Shown piece after piece: positions 32,649 to 45,731 of a stretch of 64,000 nucleotides of DNA. Under the pieces are notes generated by a model. The model saw nothing but the letters and a program-made list of their open reading frames with translations. It was not told where the DNA came from and did not search any database. Numbering within the stretch: position 1 is the first letter of the stretch; every line of letters starts with the position of its first letter. The position numbers and the translations under genes are program-made. Origin of the DNA: Botrytis cinerea B05.10 (Eukaryota > Ascomycota > Leotiomycetes > Helotiales > Sclerotiniaceae); assembly GCF_000143535.2 (NCBI RefSeq), contig NC_037310.1, forward strand, positions 2,666,001 to 2,730,000, written 5' to 3'.

Positions 32649-33687
32649 AGAGTTATAGATTTGAGAGGAGGAGGAAGAAGAGAAGGAGGAGGAGGAATAT
32701 TTGTGTTTATATGAAAATGGGAATGTGGGAATTTAAGTTACATGGAGGGTAATTTGTTAATAAGTCTAGTTATTAGTGTGAGTGCGTTGATTGTATTATC
32801 TATTGATTTATCTGTATATCTGTATATCTGTATATCTTTCTATTTGCCCATCTATCATCTTGAGACTTGGGGTATAGGAGTGTAGGAGTATGGACGAATA
32901 GATGACGGATGGGGGAAAGATGGGGGAAAGATGGGAGATAGATCTTATATGCTGTATAGCTAGCTAGGTGGGTAGGTAGGGAGGGAGGGGGAGAGAGAGG
33001 TGCTTGCAGAGAGGGAGGTTGAATCTTTGGGGGTGGATGGAATGGGGGTTTAGCGAGTTTGGGTGTAGATTTGGATTTGTGGTGCAGAGCGGGAAAGGAG
33101 AGGAGAGGAGAGGGGAGAGTGGAGAGAGAGGTATATTGATGTATTAGTGTATGTGGCTTTACTAGAACGTATGTAGAATAGTATAGTATACATGGAAAGC
33201 GAATAATCAATAATGATAATGATAATGATGATGATAAAAACCATAACAATAATAATAAAAACAATAAACTTTTTTACTTTTTTTAGTTGGTTATTTAGTA
33301 GATCTATCTATTTCTTTATGGATTTTCATTTTTTTAATATTTTTTTAATATTTTTTTTTATTAAAAAAATTCACTTTGTCTAGTGGAGGTATGGTGTTGG
33401 TGTTGATATCTACATGCCTAGGATGGCGTGGGATGGGATGGGGATCTTGAGATGAGATTGAGGAGATGGATGGTTGGATATTTGAGATGGAGGTTTAAGT
33501 TGGTTAGATGGTTAGATGGATGCTTGCTTGCTTATTCGATGTGATACGATGTGGAAATCAAATGGGGTTCGTATTGCCATGCGACGTCTGTCTGATATGC
33601 GACGCGGTGCCGTATGCAATGTCGATGCGCGTAAGTTGATTCTTTCTGGAAAGGGGTGGTGGTTACTCGTGATGTTGGGAAGGGGGG

Positions 33688-33734
33688 AGGATAGAGGATA
33701 GAGGATAGAGGATAGAGGATAGAGGATAGAGGAT
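33688..33734. repeat. Heptanucleotide (GGATAGA)n minisatellite
   Basis: Six perfect 7-bp units and a partial seventh. Confidence 0.9.
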
Positions 33735-35434
33735 GTGGATCAAATTCTGGAGAGGGGGAGGAAGGAGAGAAGAGAGGATTGTGTGGAATGCAGGGGTGGA
33801 ACACTTTTGGGATGTGACGGATGAATGAGGTGGATGAATGAATGAAATGATTATTTTCGCTTAATTTTAGTTTGGTCATTGGAGTGTTATCTCACATGGA
33901 TGCTGCGTTGCATTGTATTGTATTGTATTGATTGAGTGTTCGTATCTAGGATCTTGTACCTATCGATTAAATATACTAGGTTTGGTTCGATGTTCAATAG
34001 TCAATTATATCATATGTTTCCATGGTTCACCTGTTGTGAGTAGATAGATAGATATTTAAAAAAGGGTCTAGGTCCAGGTCGAGGTCTTAGAATTAGTCTA
34101 TTTTTCTTCTTTCTTTTCTGACCGTGTAGATTTGTTTGCGACTAGACAATACATGCATACATACATGGGATACAGTTGCGCTGCCCTCAATGCAGCTCGG
34201 AGGGAAAACACGGCGATGGGTTGGGAACAGAAACAAATCATGATTCGCATGGTCCTACCGAATGCCGACTTGGTCCTAGTCTTTTCTGAATTTTCATTTT
34301 CTTTCACCCAGAACCAGTAGTGTTCCCGTCACATGTAACTGCGAGGCTGCCCATTTGTGACGACCTTTGCGGAAAAGGGTGTGGTGTGGTGCACTATCTG
34401 TCGCTCACCATTCCACACAACATCTCTTGGGAAATGAACTCTTTTGTTGGCGTCCCTTTCTCCCCCCTCCATCTTCTTACAGTCAGCGGAGTTGGGTTCA
34501 CATTCGTTGGAAAAATATTTATATATGACGACCCACCCTCCTTGTAAGCGCAACTAGCCATGTACTGGGTGGGAATGGTATCACCGATATCACCTAAGAT
34601 TTACCTTTTCCCAGATGGGTCATTTACACAATAATTTCAATCTTTGGAAAACGATAGGAGGACTGGGTATTGTCTCCCCCCTTTTCTCAGGTTTTATTAC
34701 TTTAATGCGGTGTTCTTTCCCCAAAATGATGTGTGCTTCCCCCTGCCTCGCCGCTTGCATTCTGAGAATGCGGACGCAATGATAAATGCAAATGTAGATG
34801 TAAATGCTGTGAAACCATTTTATTTTTTCGGGCCTTCCATGCTCGGGCTGACTATCACTATTGTAGAGCACGAACGTTATCTGTGTAAGCGGGTTCTCAA
34901 AGACGAGATGATATCAAGATATCAATATGTCAACATGTCAACATGTCAGATCAGAGTATTTGATGTTGATGCAGCGCTTAATAAAGCTGATAGTGGGATG
35001 CAGTATGAATCATCGATGCCCGAGGAGTTGGGTTGGCGCTTGATGAATGATGATTGATCTATCTCTCTAGATACGGGCTGAGCAAAAGTACCGAGACCAG
35101 CGTGGACAACCGTTATAATGTTTTCAGCTGTCGCGGTTAGATAATGATATGATTGGATTATCTAGGATTTTCTTGCAATCTTTTCCTTTTCCCGGCACCG
35201 TTTGGGTTTGGGTTTGGATTTGATGACGAGACAGCCCTCTCTCAATCATCCAATTCGTTCCTGGAGCATTTTGCGAAGTCATAGAAACTTGGATTTGTCT
35301 TGCGCCAACCCCTTCGATATCACATGCGCATTTAGGCTTCCGTTATTTGGCACCCTAAGCATCATCACGGCATTATCTGGCTTGATCTGGGATAAGACGA
35401 ATTGGTAAAATGAAAATGGAGAGACGGATGATGG

Positions 35435-35460
35435 TCAGGTCAGGTCAGGTCAGGTCAGGG
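35435..35460. repeat. (GGTCA)n pentanucleotide repeat
   Basis: Five tandem GGTCA units. Confidence 0.88.
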
Positions 35461-35857
35461 TAATTGGATAAATCCAAAAACACTCACATACCACCATGCT
35501 GTGCGCTTACGGTCACACAGCATCCGATACCATTCTCAGTACAGTATCACACACACACCTTCTCAAAAAAGCTGTGCCTCTTCTCTCAACGCTGCGTCTG
35601 CGCACATATTTACCAGAACGAACTATTTATAGTGCATTCATATGGTAGAATCGCAACAGCCACGAGCTATGCTCCATCCAGAGGTAAGCGACGGAAGGGT
35701 TGCAGAATCTGACCTGCAGCAAGGCGTGGTAGAAGAATTACATGTATGTAACAGCTGGGAGAGAAAAAGAAAGGAAAAAGAGCCAGCCCTGTCAAAAGTA
35801 GATTAGAGTGAGATCAATAAGAAACGGAAGGATTCACGATTAGAAGTTCTGACCTGA

Positions 35858-35882
35858 CCATCCATCCATCCATCCATCCATA
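35858..35882. repeat. (CCAT)n microsatellite
   Basis: About six 4-bp units. Confidence 0.88.
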
Positions 35883-36741
35883 TAACGACCAGGTTGTAGA
35901 TAATCGAACTTGGAAGGAATTTAATTTTCAGGGGGGAGGGGGTGGAGAACGGAAAGAAACGAACGAGGAAGGAACATGGTCCAAGCCAAAGGCCAAAGCT
36001 AAATTAGCGTGAAGGGTGGGTGCGTCGATAAACGGGAAAGGAAGAATTTGAAACGAGGGGGAAGATTTGCCATGTTTCTGCAATATAGCTGATATGCAAT
36101 GCGAAGAATAATATATGCCCATTTTCAGTACGACCTAGTCCCCTTGAAGCATCTCGCCATTCCATATCCACACGACGTACGTCAAGCATCAACGCAACGG
36201 AGCGAAAAGGTTAGCTGCGGAACGTGGAACGTTGAACGGAAGAAGAGAGGAAGAGAGACGGCGTAAGTTGTGTGAGAGAGGCTTAAAACCAGGGATTTTC
36301 TGGGAGTGGTGCAGGAGATTGAGTCTGCGGATTGGATGCTTTGTTAAGTTTAAGGTTACTGTTACGACCAGCGCGCACAAAATTGCACACGTACTGTATA
36401 TTGCGGTATATGTATATGCAAGAAGGGAAAACGTTAAACGGCGACTAAGACAATCTCTGGGAAGGGTATCTGTGGTGATAGACGGGAGTTTTGGATTGAG
36501 CAATTACCGTGCTGGGCTGAGACATACATATCTACATACTGGTTGGTACATGTCTGAGCCGTACCGTAGGAACAGAAGTGTGCGATAACGATTACGAAAG
36601 TTAGAAGTTCGAACGGAGGAGATTAGCCTCAAAGGCTGAAGGATTTAAGCTATCTCTCTAGCCTTGTCTAGATTCCTACAAGGCTGCTATATTTATAGTT
36701 TGCGGATCGATCTTTCCTGGAGGGAAATCCCATACGATATC

Positions 36742-37916
36742 ATGCATTACATACGGTTATTCAAGCAGCCTCGTCTGCTACCTATTGCATCCTCCTCCTC
36801 GTCTTCCCCTCGGATACTCGCTGCGAAGATTACCATCACCACGGATTTGGGGGAATCGTATTTGATGTCCGATGTTAAACTCCGTGCGGAAGTAGAAGTC
36901 GATGGGATCAGTCTTGGGAGCGGGAAAGAATATATATGGAAAGGCACGAATGGGATGAGGAGTTTGGAAATCCAGATACCGATAAAAGTACAGCGTGGAG
37001 TGGAACAATGGACGACGATGATTGTGGGACCCGCGGACAATATATATGGTGTCGATTCTTTTGACGATGTTTTGGGAATAAGTCAGAACGAGGGTGGAAT
37101 CGTGAAGGTGAGAAGTAGGAGTATTGACCTGAAAACTGGAGCCACGAGATCAGAGGGTATGGCCGAACGGGTCTTCAGTACTGGTTTTGGAAGGCGGGAT
37201 AAAATCCACATTTGGGAAGAAACGGGAGAGAGTATCGCAAGACATATCTGTAGGTTTTTCTCGGGTTCAAGGTAGGTGGAAGTTTTTTCTTTTGGAAACT
37301 AATGCATATTCATGATGTAGGGGATGCGGGTCTAGTGCTCTCATCATATCTATCATCTCTTGCGAGTTCTCCTCGACCCGCTGGCTCCCTGCCTACTCTA
37401 GAGAAGTTTCTGGGCACGCAACAAGATATCAATATTCTTGAGTTGGGAGCCGGCTGTGGAATCGTAGGTATCACACTCGCGAAGGTCTTTTCTGATCGAA
37501 TTAATAAAATTCTACTCACCGATCTCCCCGAAGCCTCGGAGATCCTGGAGAAGAATCTTTCTGCCATGACTCCAGATTCAGATGTCTCACTCTGCAACTT
37601 CTGCTCCCACCAAGTGCTAGATTGGTCGGCCCCGCTCCCGCAAGATGTGCGAGGCGAAAGGTGGGAGTTGGTCGTGGTGGCGGATTGTACGTATAATCCT
37701 GATGTCGTACCCGATTTGGTAAATACATTAATCAAAGTGAGAGATGGGAATCGAGAAACGCTTGTTTTGCTCGCGATGAAAGTGAGACATGATAGTGAAA
37801 TGGTGTTTTTTGAGCTCATGGAGAAAGGAGGGTTTGGGGTCGTGGAGAAGTGCAAGGTACCGTTGGGGATGGTGGGGGAGGAGGACCAGGAAATTGAGAT
37901 ATTTGTTTTTAGATGA
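36742..37916 (+). CDS. METTL21-type (methyltransferase_16) protein lysine methyltransferase, 367 aa
   Basis: Two exons, 36742-37249 and 37321-37916. The 71-bp intron has donor GTAGGT, a CTAAT branch site and a TAG acceptor. Splicing creates the motif ARHIWDAGLVLSSYL, which the family uses just before the Rossmann fold. The fold shows the SAM-binding motif LELGAGCGIVGITLA, acidic LLTDLPE after strand 2, and VVADCTYNPDVVP, the usual family post-motif. The family methylates lysines of proteins such as translation elongation factors and chaperones; which substrate applies here is not visible. An N-terminal region of about 160 residues, rich in beta strands, precedes the catalytic fold. The ATG chosen is the first in the open frame; the frame extends upstream to 36664 but has no ATG there. 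Confidence 0.88.
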
Positions 37917-38320
37917 TGGCGAATGGCCATTAGTTTCAGGGATGTAAATTCAAGTCTATGATTTGTCGTTTACTATATCAAGAATATTTGAGTCCTTCGC
38001 GCACTCGCTTTAGTCTGTCGATTTCATGTCTATATCTCTACAACCAGATTCATACAACTTCATTTCATTGCACATAGGTACTGCTTCTCATACGCATTGT
38101 CCATCTACAATCCTTTCGCCATTCTTGTATATGCATGTGACACAATCAATTATCGTTTGCACATGATTCTGTCAATCTAGAATAAAACAGAACGAGAGAG
38201 GATGAAGATGAAGACGGTTAAAATAGTAATCATCTCTTCTTGCTATGGTTTATTCACCGACCCTTCTAAATATTTGCACTCCCCATCACCGCCACATCCC
38301 TCTCACACCTTTTCCCACGC
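37917..38320. other. Convergent 3' intergenic spacer
   Basis: About 400 bp between two genes that end toward each other. Only AT-rich sequence suited to 3' UTRs; nothing else seen. Confidence 0.6.
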
Positions 38321-40882
38321 CTACGAAATCTCGCGCATACTCTCTGTGGCCACCTCCTGCAGATTTAGACCCGCGCCCCCGTGATCTGACACTATCCACT
38401 TTCCAGGCCCATTCTCTTCCTTTGCCTGTCGATAACTCATGACTAATTCACCACCTCCTTTCAACAAATCCTCAAAGAGCGTGCGTCGCATGACCGCCAT
38501 TTCCTTCCCCCTATTCTTCAATAGCTCACTAACAAGCACCAGCGCATTTTCCCGATCAAGACGTGCCATTTCCGCTGCTTGTGCGTGAGGCTGTACGGGT
38601 TCTGGGTCGGGGGTTTGAGGCTCGAGACTTAGGGTTCCGGAAGATTCACTTTGTGGGTTTGATGGAGATGTGTTGGTTGTAGTGGTAGGCTTGTATTCGA
38701 GGAGCGGTTTGCCGGTGAGCATTTCGACGAGAGGTTGGAAGACGGTCACATCTTGCATCATATCGCTAATGCATTGTGCACTATCTGGGTATCTCGCCAT
38801 GAGGGCGAACACGAACCATCCTTCGCTTCTGACAATTGGCCATTTATTTTGAGAGACCATGAAGCTTAAGGGTCGTCCGATGTCAGGATGACGAAGTAGA
38901 AATTTTCTTCGAGTTTCGTTTAGTTCTTCAGCCGGTCGACCTTTGTAGGCTGTGAAGACTCGGCATACAGCTGTAATTAGACGCGAGATTTCCATTTTGA
39001 TTGGCTCTACATCTGTACGATCGAACAAGGCGATTAAGAGAGAAATGTTTGAACGTTCGTGAGCTGGCGAATCTTTATCTGTTGAGAGGCGTGCACAGAG
39101 TCGTTCGACATTTTCCATGGAACCATTGACAAGTTGTCGAGCAAGAGATATGGATGACAGTTGAATTGGTTGTAGGATGTCAAGAAGCCAAAGTCTAGGA
39201 AGCACCTCGAAGATACCGGAGCTTCCTAACACTTCCTTATTCTTCATAGGCAACGCCAAGTTCTTGAGGAATCCCAGCGCCGCGTGAAGTAATTGTGAAT
39301 CGTTAACATCCCTGAGTATAGGTACGAGGGGTAAATGAACCCGAGCCGTATGTACAAATAATTCACACGCTTCATTGTTACGAGCAAGGTTACCTAACAT
39401 AATACAAGCACAAACTTGTAATTGTATCTGTTCGCTTGATAACCATCGGCGTAGTGAAGAAGAGAATGGAGATATAACTGGGCATGCCTCTTTAAATTCA
39501 GGTAAGGCCGAGATATCGGACAGGGCTGAATTCAGGTTGATGCGCATTTGCGACAATAACTTTGCATCGTCCTCGTGTGGTGTCGAGGGGCCGATTGATG
39601 GATGAGAATCGAATCGTGTATACGAATTAACAAGAACAGCTAGAGCGGTATCGAGCGCCTGGGGAGTTTTGACCAATGTTTTCTGGAATTTTTCGTGTCC
39701 CAGGTACGCCACAGCGGTGTTGACAAGAGCAATATAATCATCCATGTCCACTGGGTTTTCTCGATCTGAAGCCAACTTTAATAGAACAATGGGTGTATCA
39801 TCTGGTGCCGTATCTGGTTCGGAAGCTATGTGCAATTAGTCTCAATATCGACCGATGTCAAATATAACACTTACGTTGTTGTACTAGTAGATCGAGTAGT
39901 TTACATACGTATCCAAGGAAATGCACGCTATCTTTGAATCGAGGGCTTGCAATCAGTGCAATGAGTTCCTTGCTTAAATATGCACCGGACGCCTGTTGTT
40001 GAGCAGGAACTGAAAATGTAAGTGATTGACCACCAGTTCAAAATTTACATTGTACTAACCATAGTCGACGCAAACATTATAGAGAACTGGTATTGCAAAA
40101 GCGAGTAAATTGGTATCCGATAGCTGAGTAATAATCAAGGGGATACAATTTGACGCTACGACACGAGCTCGGTTTTCATCTATCTCAATGTCAGTATGAT
40201 AGAATACTATACGGATGTCAAGCTTACCTGTATCTGCACAAGAATTCCCCACCAAACGCAAGATTTGAAGTTTGAGAGCATGGCGTAAAGTATGTGCACT
40301 TAACAGCTCAAGAAAGAAATTCAAAATACCGGAGTCTCCGAGAGGTACTCGCCATTTGGCTACTCCCAAGTTAGAATCGTGTTAAATCACTGAATGCACA
40401 TTTCAAGAATGTGTTATCACATCACAATAGCCACTTGACCACGTGAAAATGAATCTCAAGTAATAGACATGTTTTTGTAACTCAGAGGGTAACTCACGAT
40501 CTCTACTCCCATCCGCCAATTTTTCTGCAGCTTCATTGATTGCTATTGAATCTTGCCACCATAAATGCACCAACTTTCCCAGTGCCCCCTTTAATCTTTC
40601 CGTCCTTCTCTCCCTATCCTCTACGTCCACCACCTCTTCGGCATCATCATCCATATCCACATCTTCTGCACTTACAGACTGCTCCTCCAATTTGAAGATG
40701 TCTGCAATTGATGACGACATGTCTTTCTGTTCTTCCTCAGTCAAATGTCTCTTCTCCCCATTGCCATCTTTAAAAGGTGCCGGACGGGCCCTCGTATTTG
40801 AGTCCCCATTTACCGTATCCATTGGATCGACAGATCTCGTCCGATTGCTAGATTGCGGGCTGGTGTCTACTCTGTCCTCCAT
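38321..40882 (-). CDS. SmgGDS/Rap1GDS1-like armadillo-repeat protein, 758 aa
   Basis: Five exons: 40882-40498, 40359-40228, 40179-40060, 40009-39875, 39825-38321, summing to exactly 759 codons. The introns are 48-138 bp with GTGAGT, GTAAGC, GTTAGT and GTAAGT donors. The N-terminal 70 residues are acidic and disordered. From about residue 90 the protein is helical armadillo-like repeat, for example GILNFFLELLSAHTLRHAL and LAFAIPVLYNVCVDY. The block QLQVCACIMLGNLARNNEAC, followed by HAALGFLKNLALPMKNKEVL, parallels the signature repeats of animal SmgGDS (Rap1 GTPase-GDP dissociation stimulator 1). SmgGDS binds small GTPases with C-terminal polybasic or prenyl groups. A role in Ras/Rho-type GTPase handling is inferred. 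Start chosen at ATG 40882; no ATG occurs in the open frame further upstream. Confidence 0.83.
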
Positions 40883-42310
40883 GATTGCAATTCTACAGAC
40901 TCGTGAATGCAGGTGTAGGGGCTTGAGCCTTGGGTTATGTAGAGCCAAGAAATACTGCGCCACAAACTCGTTCGCAACCTGACACGGATAGAGAGGAACA
41001 AGTGATACGGCACTCGATATACAAGGTTGTGAACGTAAGGTCCTGGCCTGTAACTTTTGATATGTGTTTTGATAGGGTTGACACACGGTGAAATAATGTC
41101 CCAGAAGATGCTAGCGGGAAAAAAGTGGACTGGGACAAGGAAGATGATGAATACTTTATTTTGACGTGTGATTTTGAGGGATAGACATTAATAGAATCTT
41201 TGTTAGACTTGGATTGATAATCTAGCATCAAAACATGACAACCTTATAAGATGTTCGGAGGGTTGAAGGCCGAAGTCTACATCGGTTTCAAATATGATCT
41301 GGTGGATTGAGTAACTTGCTGACAAATAGTGACATTCACCAGCCTCTTCGGCGAAGTAACAAGGGCCGGAATGGAGGATTCAAAAATACGCATTGCTCTG
41401 GTGGTGTGCACGGTTCTCATTTCGGCCGCCTTTTTCTCCCCCGAAGAGCCAGCCATGCCAGCCTCATCTGATTGTGGGCGAAACTCAAAACTAGATTATG
41501 CTTGAAGAATACGAAGAATACGCATAGGACCCATGACTGACTGATATTTATACCAGGCACACCCATCTATACATCTATGTATCTATACATCTATTTCAAT
41601 CTCTCAGTGAGCAACACCTCTAACCGACTCAATTCCTATCAAGACTAAATATGCATATATCTACTTCTAAACCGTGTAATCTCACACATGATTTCTCCAT
41701 ACCCAGGTATCTAACGTCAGCATCGGTATCAAGTACTGCCGTCTGTCAGCAAGATGGTTTGGCCTGCAACCCGAAGATGGCTTGCAGGAGGCTTTGAGGA
41801 CATGTTGACGCGTACAGACCGCTGCCATATTGATTCTGAAGACAGCAAGCAGTCTTATAAGTGACGGTTGTACGAGGCGGGCTGGAAAAAGGGCAGTGAA
41901 TTGACACGTAGGAATCATTTGAGAACGTTATAGAGATTCTTAAGGGGCATTAAATTCATTGGCTAGGCATTCAGCAGACTTCAGGTTGGCAAATGTTCGC
42001 TAAAATTCTCCTTGCTTTACCCAACAACTTCCCCTGGTCAAATACCAAAACAATTCAGTTGCGAGAATAAAATATTCTTTCTAGCATGCTACACCACGCT
42101 TCCTTTAATTACCTAGGTATCTTAGACATGCTTGACGTTTCTTGTTCGAGCAATGAAAGAGTTAGACATGAGATAAATAGAACATATTGGTCTACAAAGA
42201 AGTATGAAATGATAAAATGACAAGAACGATGTAAAGATTTTCTATCTTACAAAAACTTCTCAAGACACAAATTCGTTCCCACAAATTGGTGGCCATCAAG
42301 GAATTAGACC
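40883..42310. other. Intergenic region
   Basis: 1.4 kb between two minus-strand genes. It should contain the promoter of the SmgGDS-like gene and the 3' flank of the coiled-coil gene. No motif or RNA gene identified. Confidence 0.5.
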
Positions 42311-43948
42311 TTAAACCTGGGGTGCCTCGTAACCAATACCAAGGCCAATAGGTTCTGAAGCCCTCGATTTCTTGTTCGAATGGCCAGAAGAATAATGATC
42401 ATCACGTTTTCTCTTCTCAACTACCGGTTTAGTGACAGTTCCCCAGATCTTGGACTGTAAAAGTTCACTCTTTGCTGTAACAGGATTTGGAGTATTGGTT
42501 CTAGAAGGTGCAACCTCAAAAGATTCACGAGGATTGGCGCGTAGCATCTCGTTTGCACTTTGAGCGGCTCGGCTTTCTTGTATTTCTTCATAGTCCCCAC
42601 TTCCACGTCCACGTCCTTCAAATCTAGAGTGACTAAACTCCTCAACATCCTCAGCTGAAATGGTGCTATCCCGACTTTCACGTCGACGCTCGCGAGGTGG
42701 GAGTTTCGGGGTGCGGTTGGTGTAAGCTGACCGAGAGGCACTGTGTGGTATGAATTGTGCAGAGGGAAGAAGTGTTGACTGCGCAGTGCCTGGACGAGCC
42801 GAAGGGGGTGTCGCAGGTAATGAAGAGAGGGATTGAACACCACGATTATGCCTATTGACTGGTGTGCGTGGACCAGAACGTTGGCCGATGAGAGGAGTGG
42901 ACGGTGCGCTATTGTTTTCATGGTGAGCGGCAGCTAAGAGAGCAGCGAATCCGGGTTCTTGGCCATGTTCGCGAGATTCAGCGATTGAGCGACTGGTCAC
43001 GGGAGTCTGATGTGGCGTTCGACGGTACTGTTGCGGAGTAGCTGGGTAGCTGTTGTGTGATATCTTTGGCGTAGCAACATGAAAGAAGCCTCCAGGACTG
43101 CGCATAATGTTGACGTGCTCTCGATTTTCGCGAATACGCTGAGTGAGACGATCATTTGTCTCACTAGCAGCCTCCAATTGATCGTCCCTTGCCTCTATTA
43201 CTTTCTTGGCTCTTTCAAGACGACGTTTGATGGTTTTGTTCTCTGTTTCCAAGCTCTTACAGATGACCCTGAGCCTTGAAACATACTCCGGACTGGGTGC
43301 GTGGGGATCGCTTCTCCCTTGAAATGCAAGTTTTAAGACCTGGACTTCTCGACGCGTCAATTCATGTTCTGCCTCCAAATGCTTAATGGCTTCTTCAGAC
43401 TCTAGGGCTAGAAGCGTATTCTGCAATTTGCAATGCGCTTGTTCCATACGAGATTCTCGAATTGCGTTCTCTAATTTGCCGTTGTCGGAAATCAGCATCT
43501 TTATCATTTCTGTCTTTTCTTCTGTAGACGCGTCCGCAATCTCTTGAGCAGTCGGTACTCGGGCGATATAAGGAACAGAAGCTGCCTTGATTTCATTTGA
43601 ATCTGTGGCATGTGAAGAGCCAAGATCAGATGGCGAAGTTGTTGAGTTTCTTTGATTTGGGAGCGATTGATGAATGTTTGATATTTGAGATGATGGTGGA
43701 GGAGTCGTTGACGATGAAATATGTCGACCGAATGACGAAATTCGCGTCAACGTATCCCTTGCTGCTAAGGAGTCATCGCACTCCGATTCTCTGATTTCAA
43801 CTTGCGAGTTACCGGCTAACAAGAGAGATGTTGAAGGTAAGTGACTCGGTTCTTCATCTTGAGATGAGGCAAGACTTTGAGTGAGTTGGACTGTAGTAGA
43901 AACATCGGGTGGAGTCGACGCATCGTCGAATGAACTAGTGGAAGCCAT
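42311..43948 (-). CDS. Fungal coiled-coil protein of unknown function, 545 aa
   Basis: Single exon with ATG at 43948. Residues 1-140 are Ser/Thr-rich and disordered. Residues of about 145-290 form a charged heptad-rich coiled coil, including ETENKTIKRRLERAKKVIEA. This is followed by RSPGGFFHVATPK and a Pro/Thr/Arg-rich tail with repeated 'TPxxR' motifs. Near the C-terminus KPVVEKRKRDDHYSSGHSNK resembles a bipartite nuclear localisation signal. Fungal databases hold similar proteins with an unlikely 'FAD-dependent oxidoreductase-like' label. I see no dinucleotide-binding motif, so I do not apply it. A nuclear or cytoskeletal scaffold role is possible but not shown. Confidence 0.78.
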   Translation of the reverse strand: MASTSSFDDASTPPDVSTTVQLTQSLASSQDEEPSHLPSTSLLLAGNSQVEIRESECDDSLAARDTLTRISSFGRHISSSTTPPPSSQISNIHQSLPNQRNSTTSPSDLGSSHATDSNEIKAASVPYIARVPTAQEIADASTEEKTEMIKMLISDNGKLENAIRESRMEQAHCKLQNTLLALESEEAIKHLEAEHELTRREVQVLKLAFQGRSDPHAPSPEYVSRLRVICKSLETENKTIKRRLERAKKVIEARDDQLEAASETNDRLTQRIRENREHVNIMRSPGGFFHVATPKISHNSYPATPQQYRRTPHQTPVTSRSIAESREHGQEPGFAALLAAAHHENNSAPSTPLIGQRSGPRTPVNRHNRGVQSLSSLPATPPSARPGTAQSTLLPSAQFIPHSASRSAYTNRTPKLPPRERRRESRDSTISAEDVEEFSHSRFEGRGRGSGDYEEIQESRAAQSANEMLRANPRESFEVAPSRTNTPNPVTAKSELLQSKIWGTVTKPVVEKRKRDDHYSSGHSNKKSRASEPIGLGIGYEAPQV

Positions 43949-45731
43949 AGGTTTTAATTTTGTGTATCTCGTAGAGGGGAATGTGTCTTATAGGAATATT
44001 AGCAAGTGTGAGCGCATGGAAGACTGATAACGTATTACAATTTTCCAATTCTGTGCCGAGCTCAGGAATAATGGAATTAATTGCGAGCCTGCTTAGGCCT
44101 GCGCGACCGCTAGTACTTCCTCTAGGGAATCGCAGATATACGAGTAGTATTGGAAATCAGATGCGCCCGGATTGAGGAAATGCAAAGTCGGAAGGAGGGT
44201 ATAGGTATGCGCTCGGAGGGGATTTATTTGTATTGCGATCGACTTGTTTGCGATGGCTACAAGACAATTTGTGACACAACTTCCGCTGAACTGTTGAAGG
44301 TAGCAAATGCGATTGCAGGGTAAGTAAGACAGAGGGGACAGTTTATTCTTGCAATTGTAGTATGCATGTATGTTTGTGTATGTGTATATGGCAATGAAAT
44401 AGATTTGTTCATATGGTGTGTTGTTGTAAGCTAGAGTGATAAGAGAGGGTTGGAGGTGGGACAGTTATTTTGCTTTGCGATGCTTTGCAGAAAATGACTG
44501 GGGTTAGCTCTGTTGCTAAGGTGATAGTCAAAGTCATGTGGGGAAGTGAAGTGTGAAGATGAGCCGGAAGAGAAGAGGCTGAGGCTGGGGGTGATGATGA
44601 GGCTGCCCTAAGCCTATTTCGATGCTTGCGGAGATTTGATGATAAGAAGGCTGACAATGATTACTGTAGCTACGAACGAGCAGAAAGTCGACAGAAACTG
44701 ATATTGTACAAGTCAGAGGAAATGACAATTGATCTCCTCACGCGCTGGGTCATGTGGCCCTGCCTACATAAGGTATATGTGAAGACCATCAGACATGAAG
44801 ATGCTAAGAAGCAATACACACAAGAGAAAAAGAACAGATACGTTTCTCATTGCTTTTTGCTGCGAGGATTGTTTATTACTGTGTGATAGCTATAATCTTC
44901 TTGCCTATCCTAGAGGTCGCACATACCCATCATGCACCTATCATGTACCTATCATTCTGTGTCGACTGACCTAGTATCCTTGGCGTTCTCCAAGCTCGGA
45001 CAATTGGACCCATCTAAGCATTATTTGGTGTATTATTATGAACTACATGAACAGCGATGTGAACCATATGTGAACCATCAGGGCTTCACAAGTCTAAATT
45101 GTGAATTCAATATCGACCTACCTGGCAATAACCCTGTCTCAACCCGACTCAAGCCATGTAATATCGTAATATCGCAGCATCAGCCATACCTCCATGGCAC
45201 ACAGCACAGCACAGCACATAGCACATAGCACATAGCACCCGCTAGGTATCCCAAATTCCAATATCACAACCCGAGCGCACCCCCCACCTCAGACCATTGG
45301 TTCTCCTAATCAATGATAAATACCACCTGGGTATCCACAAGGTAATAAATAAACTACCTGGTATTCTCCGGAGAATTGAGCTTCTATGGCGATTGGGAGA
45401 TGAGATATTTCAATAAGAGATCCGCTTTGTAAAAGCAGTTCTTGACACGGTCACTCGGTTTATTATCTATCGATCGGGAGAAGGAGAGAGAAGAACCCTT
45501 CGAAGTCTCTTTTCCTTTCGCAGATACTAGATACCGTACAATTTGTGCCATCAGAAGGTAGTTTATAAATCGCTTTCCCCTTTCCTTTTCTGCGGACTTT
45601 GCGTTTGTTTACAGGGGAAACCTGTTTGTTTACTTCGAGCACCATCTCCGATTTTTACGAATTCACAGAGCTCCGGCAAGGTATGATTGATACTTGAATG
45701 TATTATTACATCCACGAGTACAATTGCAATC
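43949..45731. other. Divergent intergenic region, 1.8 kb
   Basis: It separates the minus-strand coiled-coil gene from the plus-strand LRR gene and should carry both promoters. A CAGCA/CATAG short tandem tract lies at about 45198-45238. No other element recognised. Confidence 0.55.
45198..45238. repeat. (CACAG)n and (CACATAG)n short tandem repeat
   Basis: The plus strand reads cacagcacagcaca and then three agcacat units in a row. Confidence 0.82.

Larger units (their letters stand above)
31523..36741. other. About 5.2 kb without a supportable gene
   Basis: This begins with the 3' flank of the gene ending at 31522 and holds many simple repeats (GAA, GGATAGA, TTGTA, GGTCA, CCAT) and poly-T tracts near 33290-33370. 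Plus- and minus-strand frames here lack ATG starts, introns or motifs that would support them. Confidence 0.5.

Noticed and set aside
34644..35057. 137-codon plus-strand frame
   Set aside because: No ATG at its start; an internal ATG gives a short protein with no features.
37310..37930. 206-codon minus-strand frame
   Set aside because: Antisense of the methyltransferase second exon, whose sense frame has clear SAM-binding motifs.
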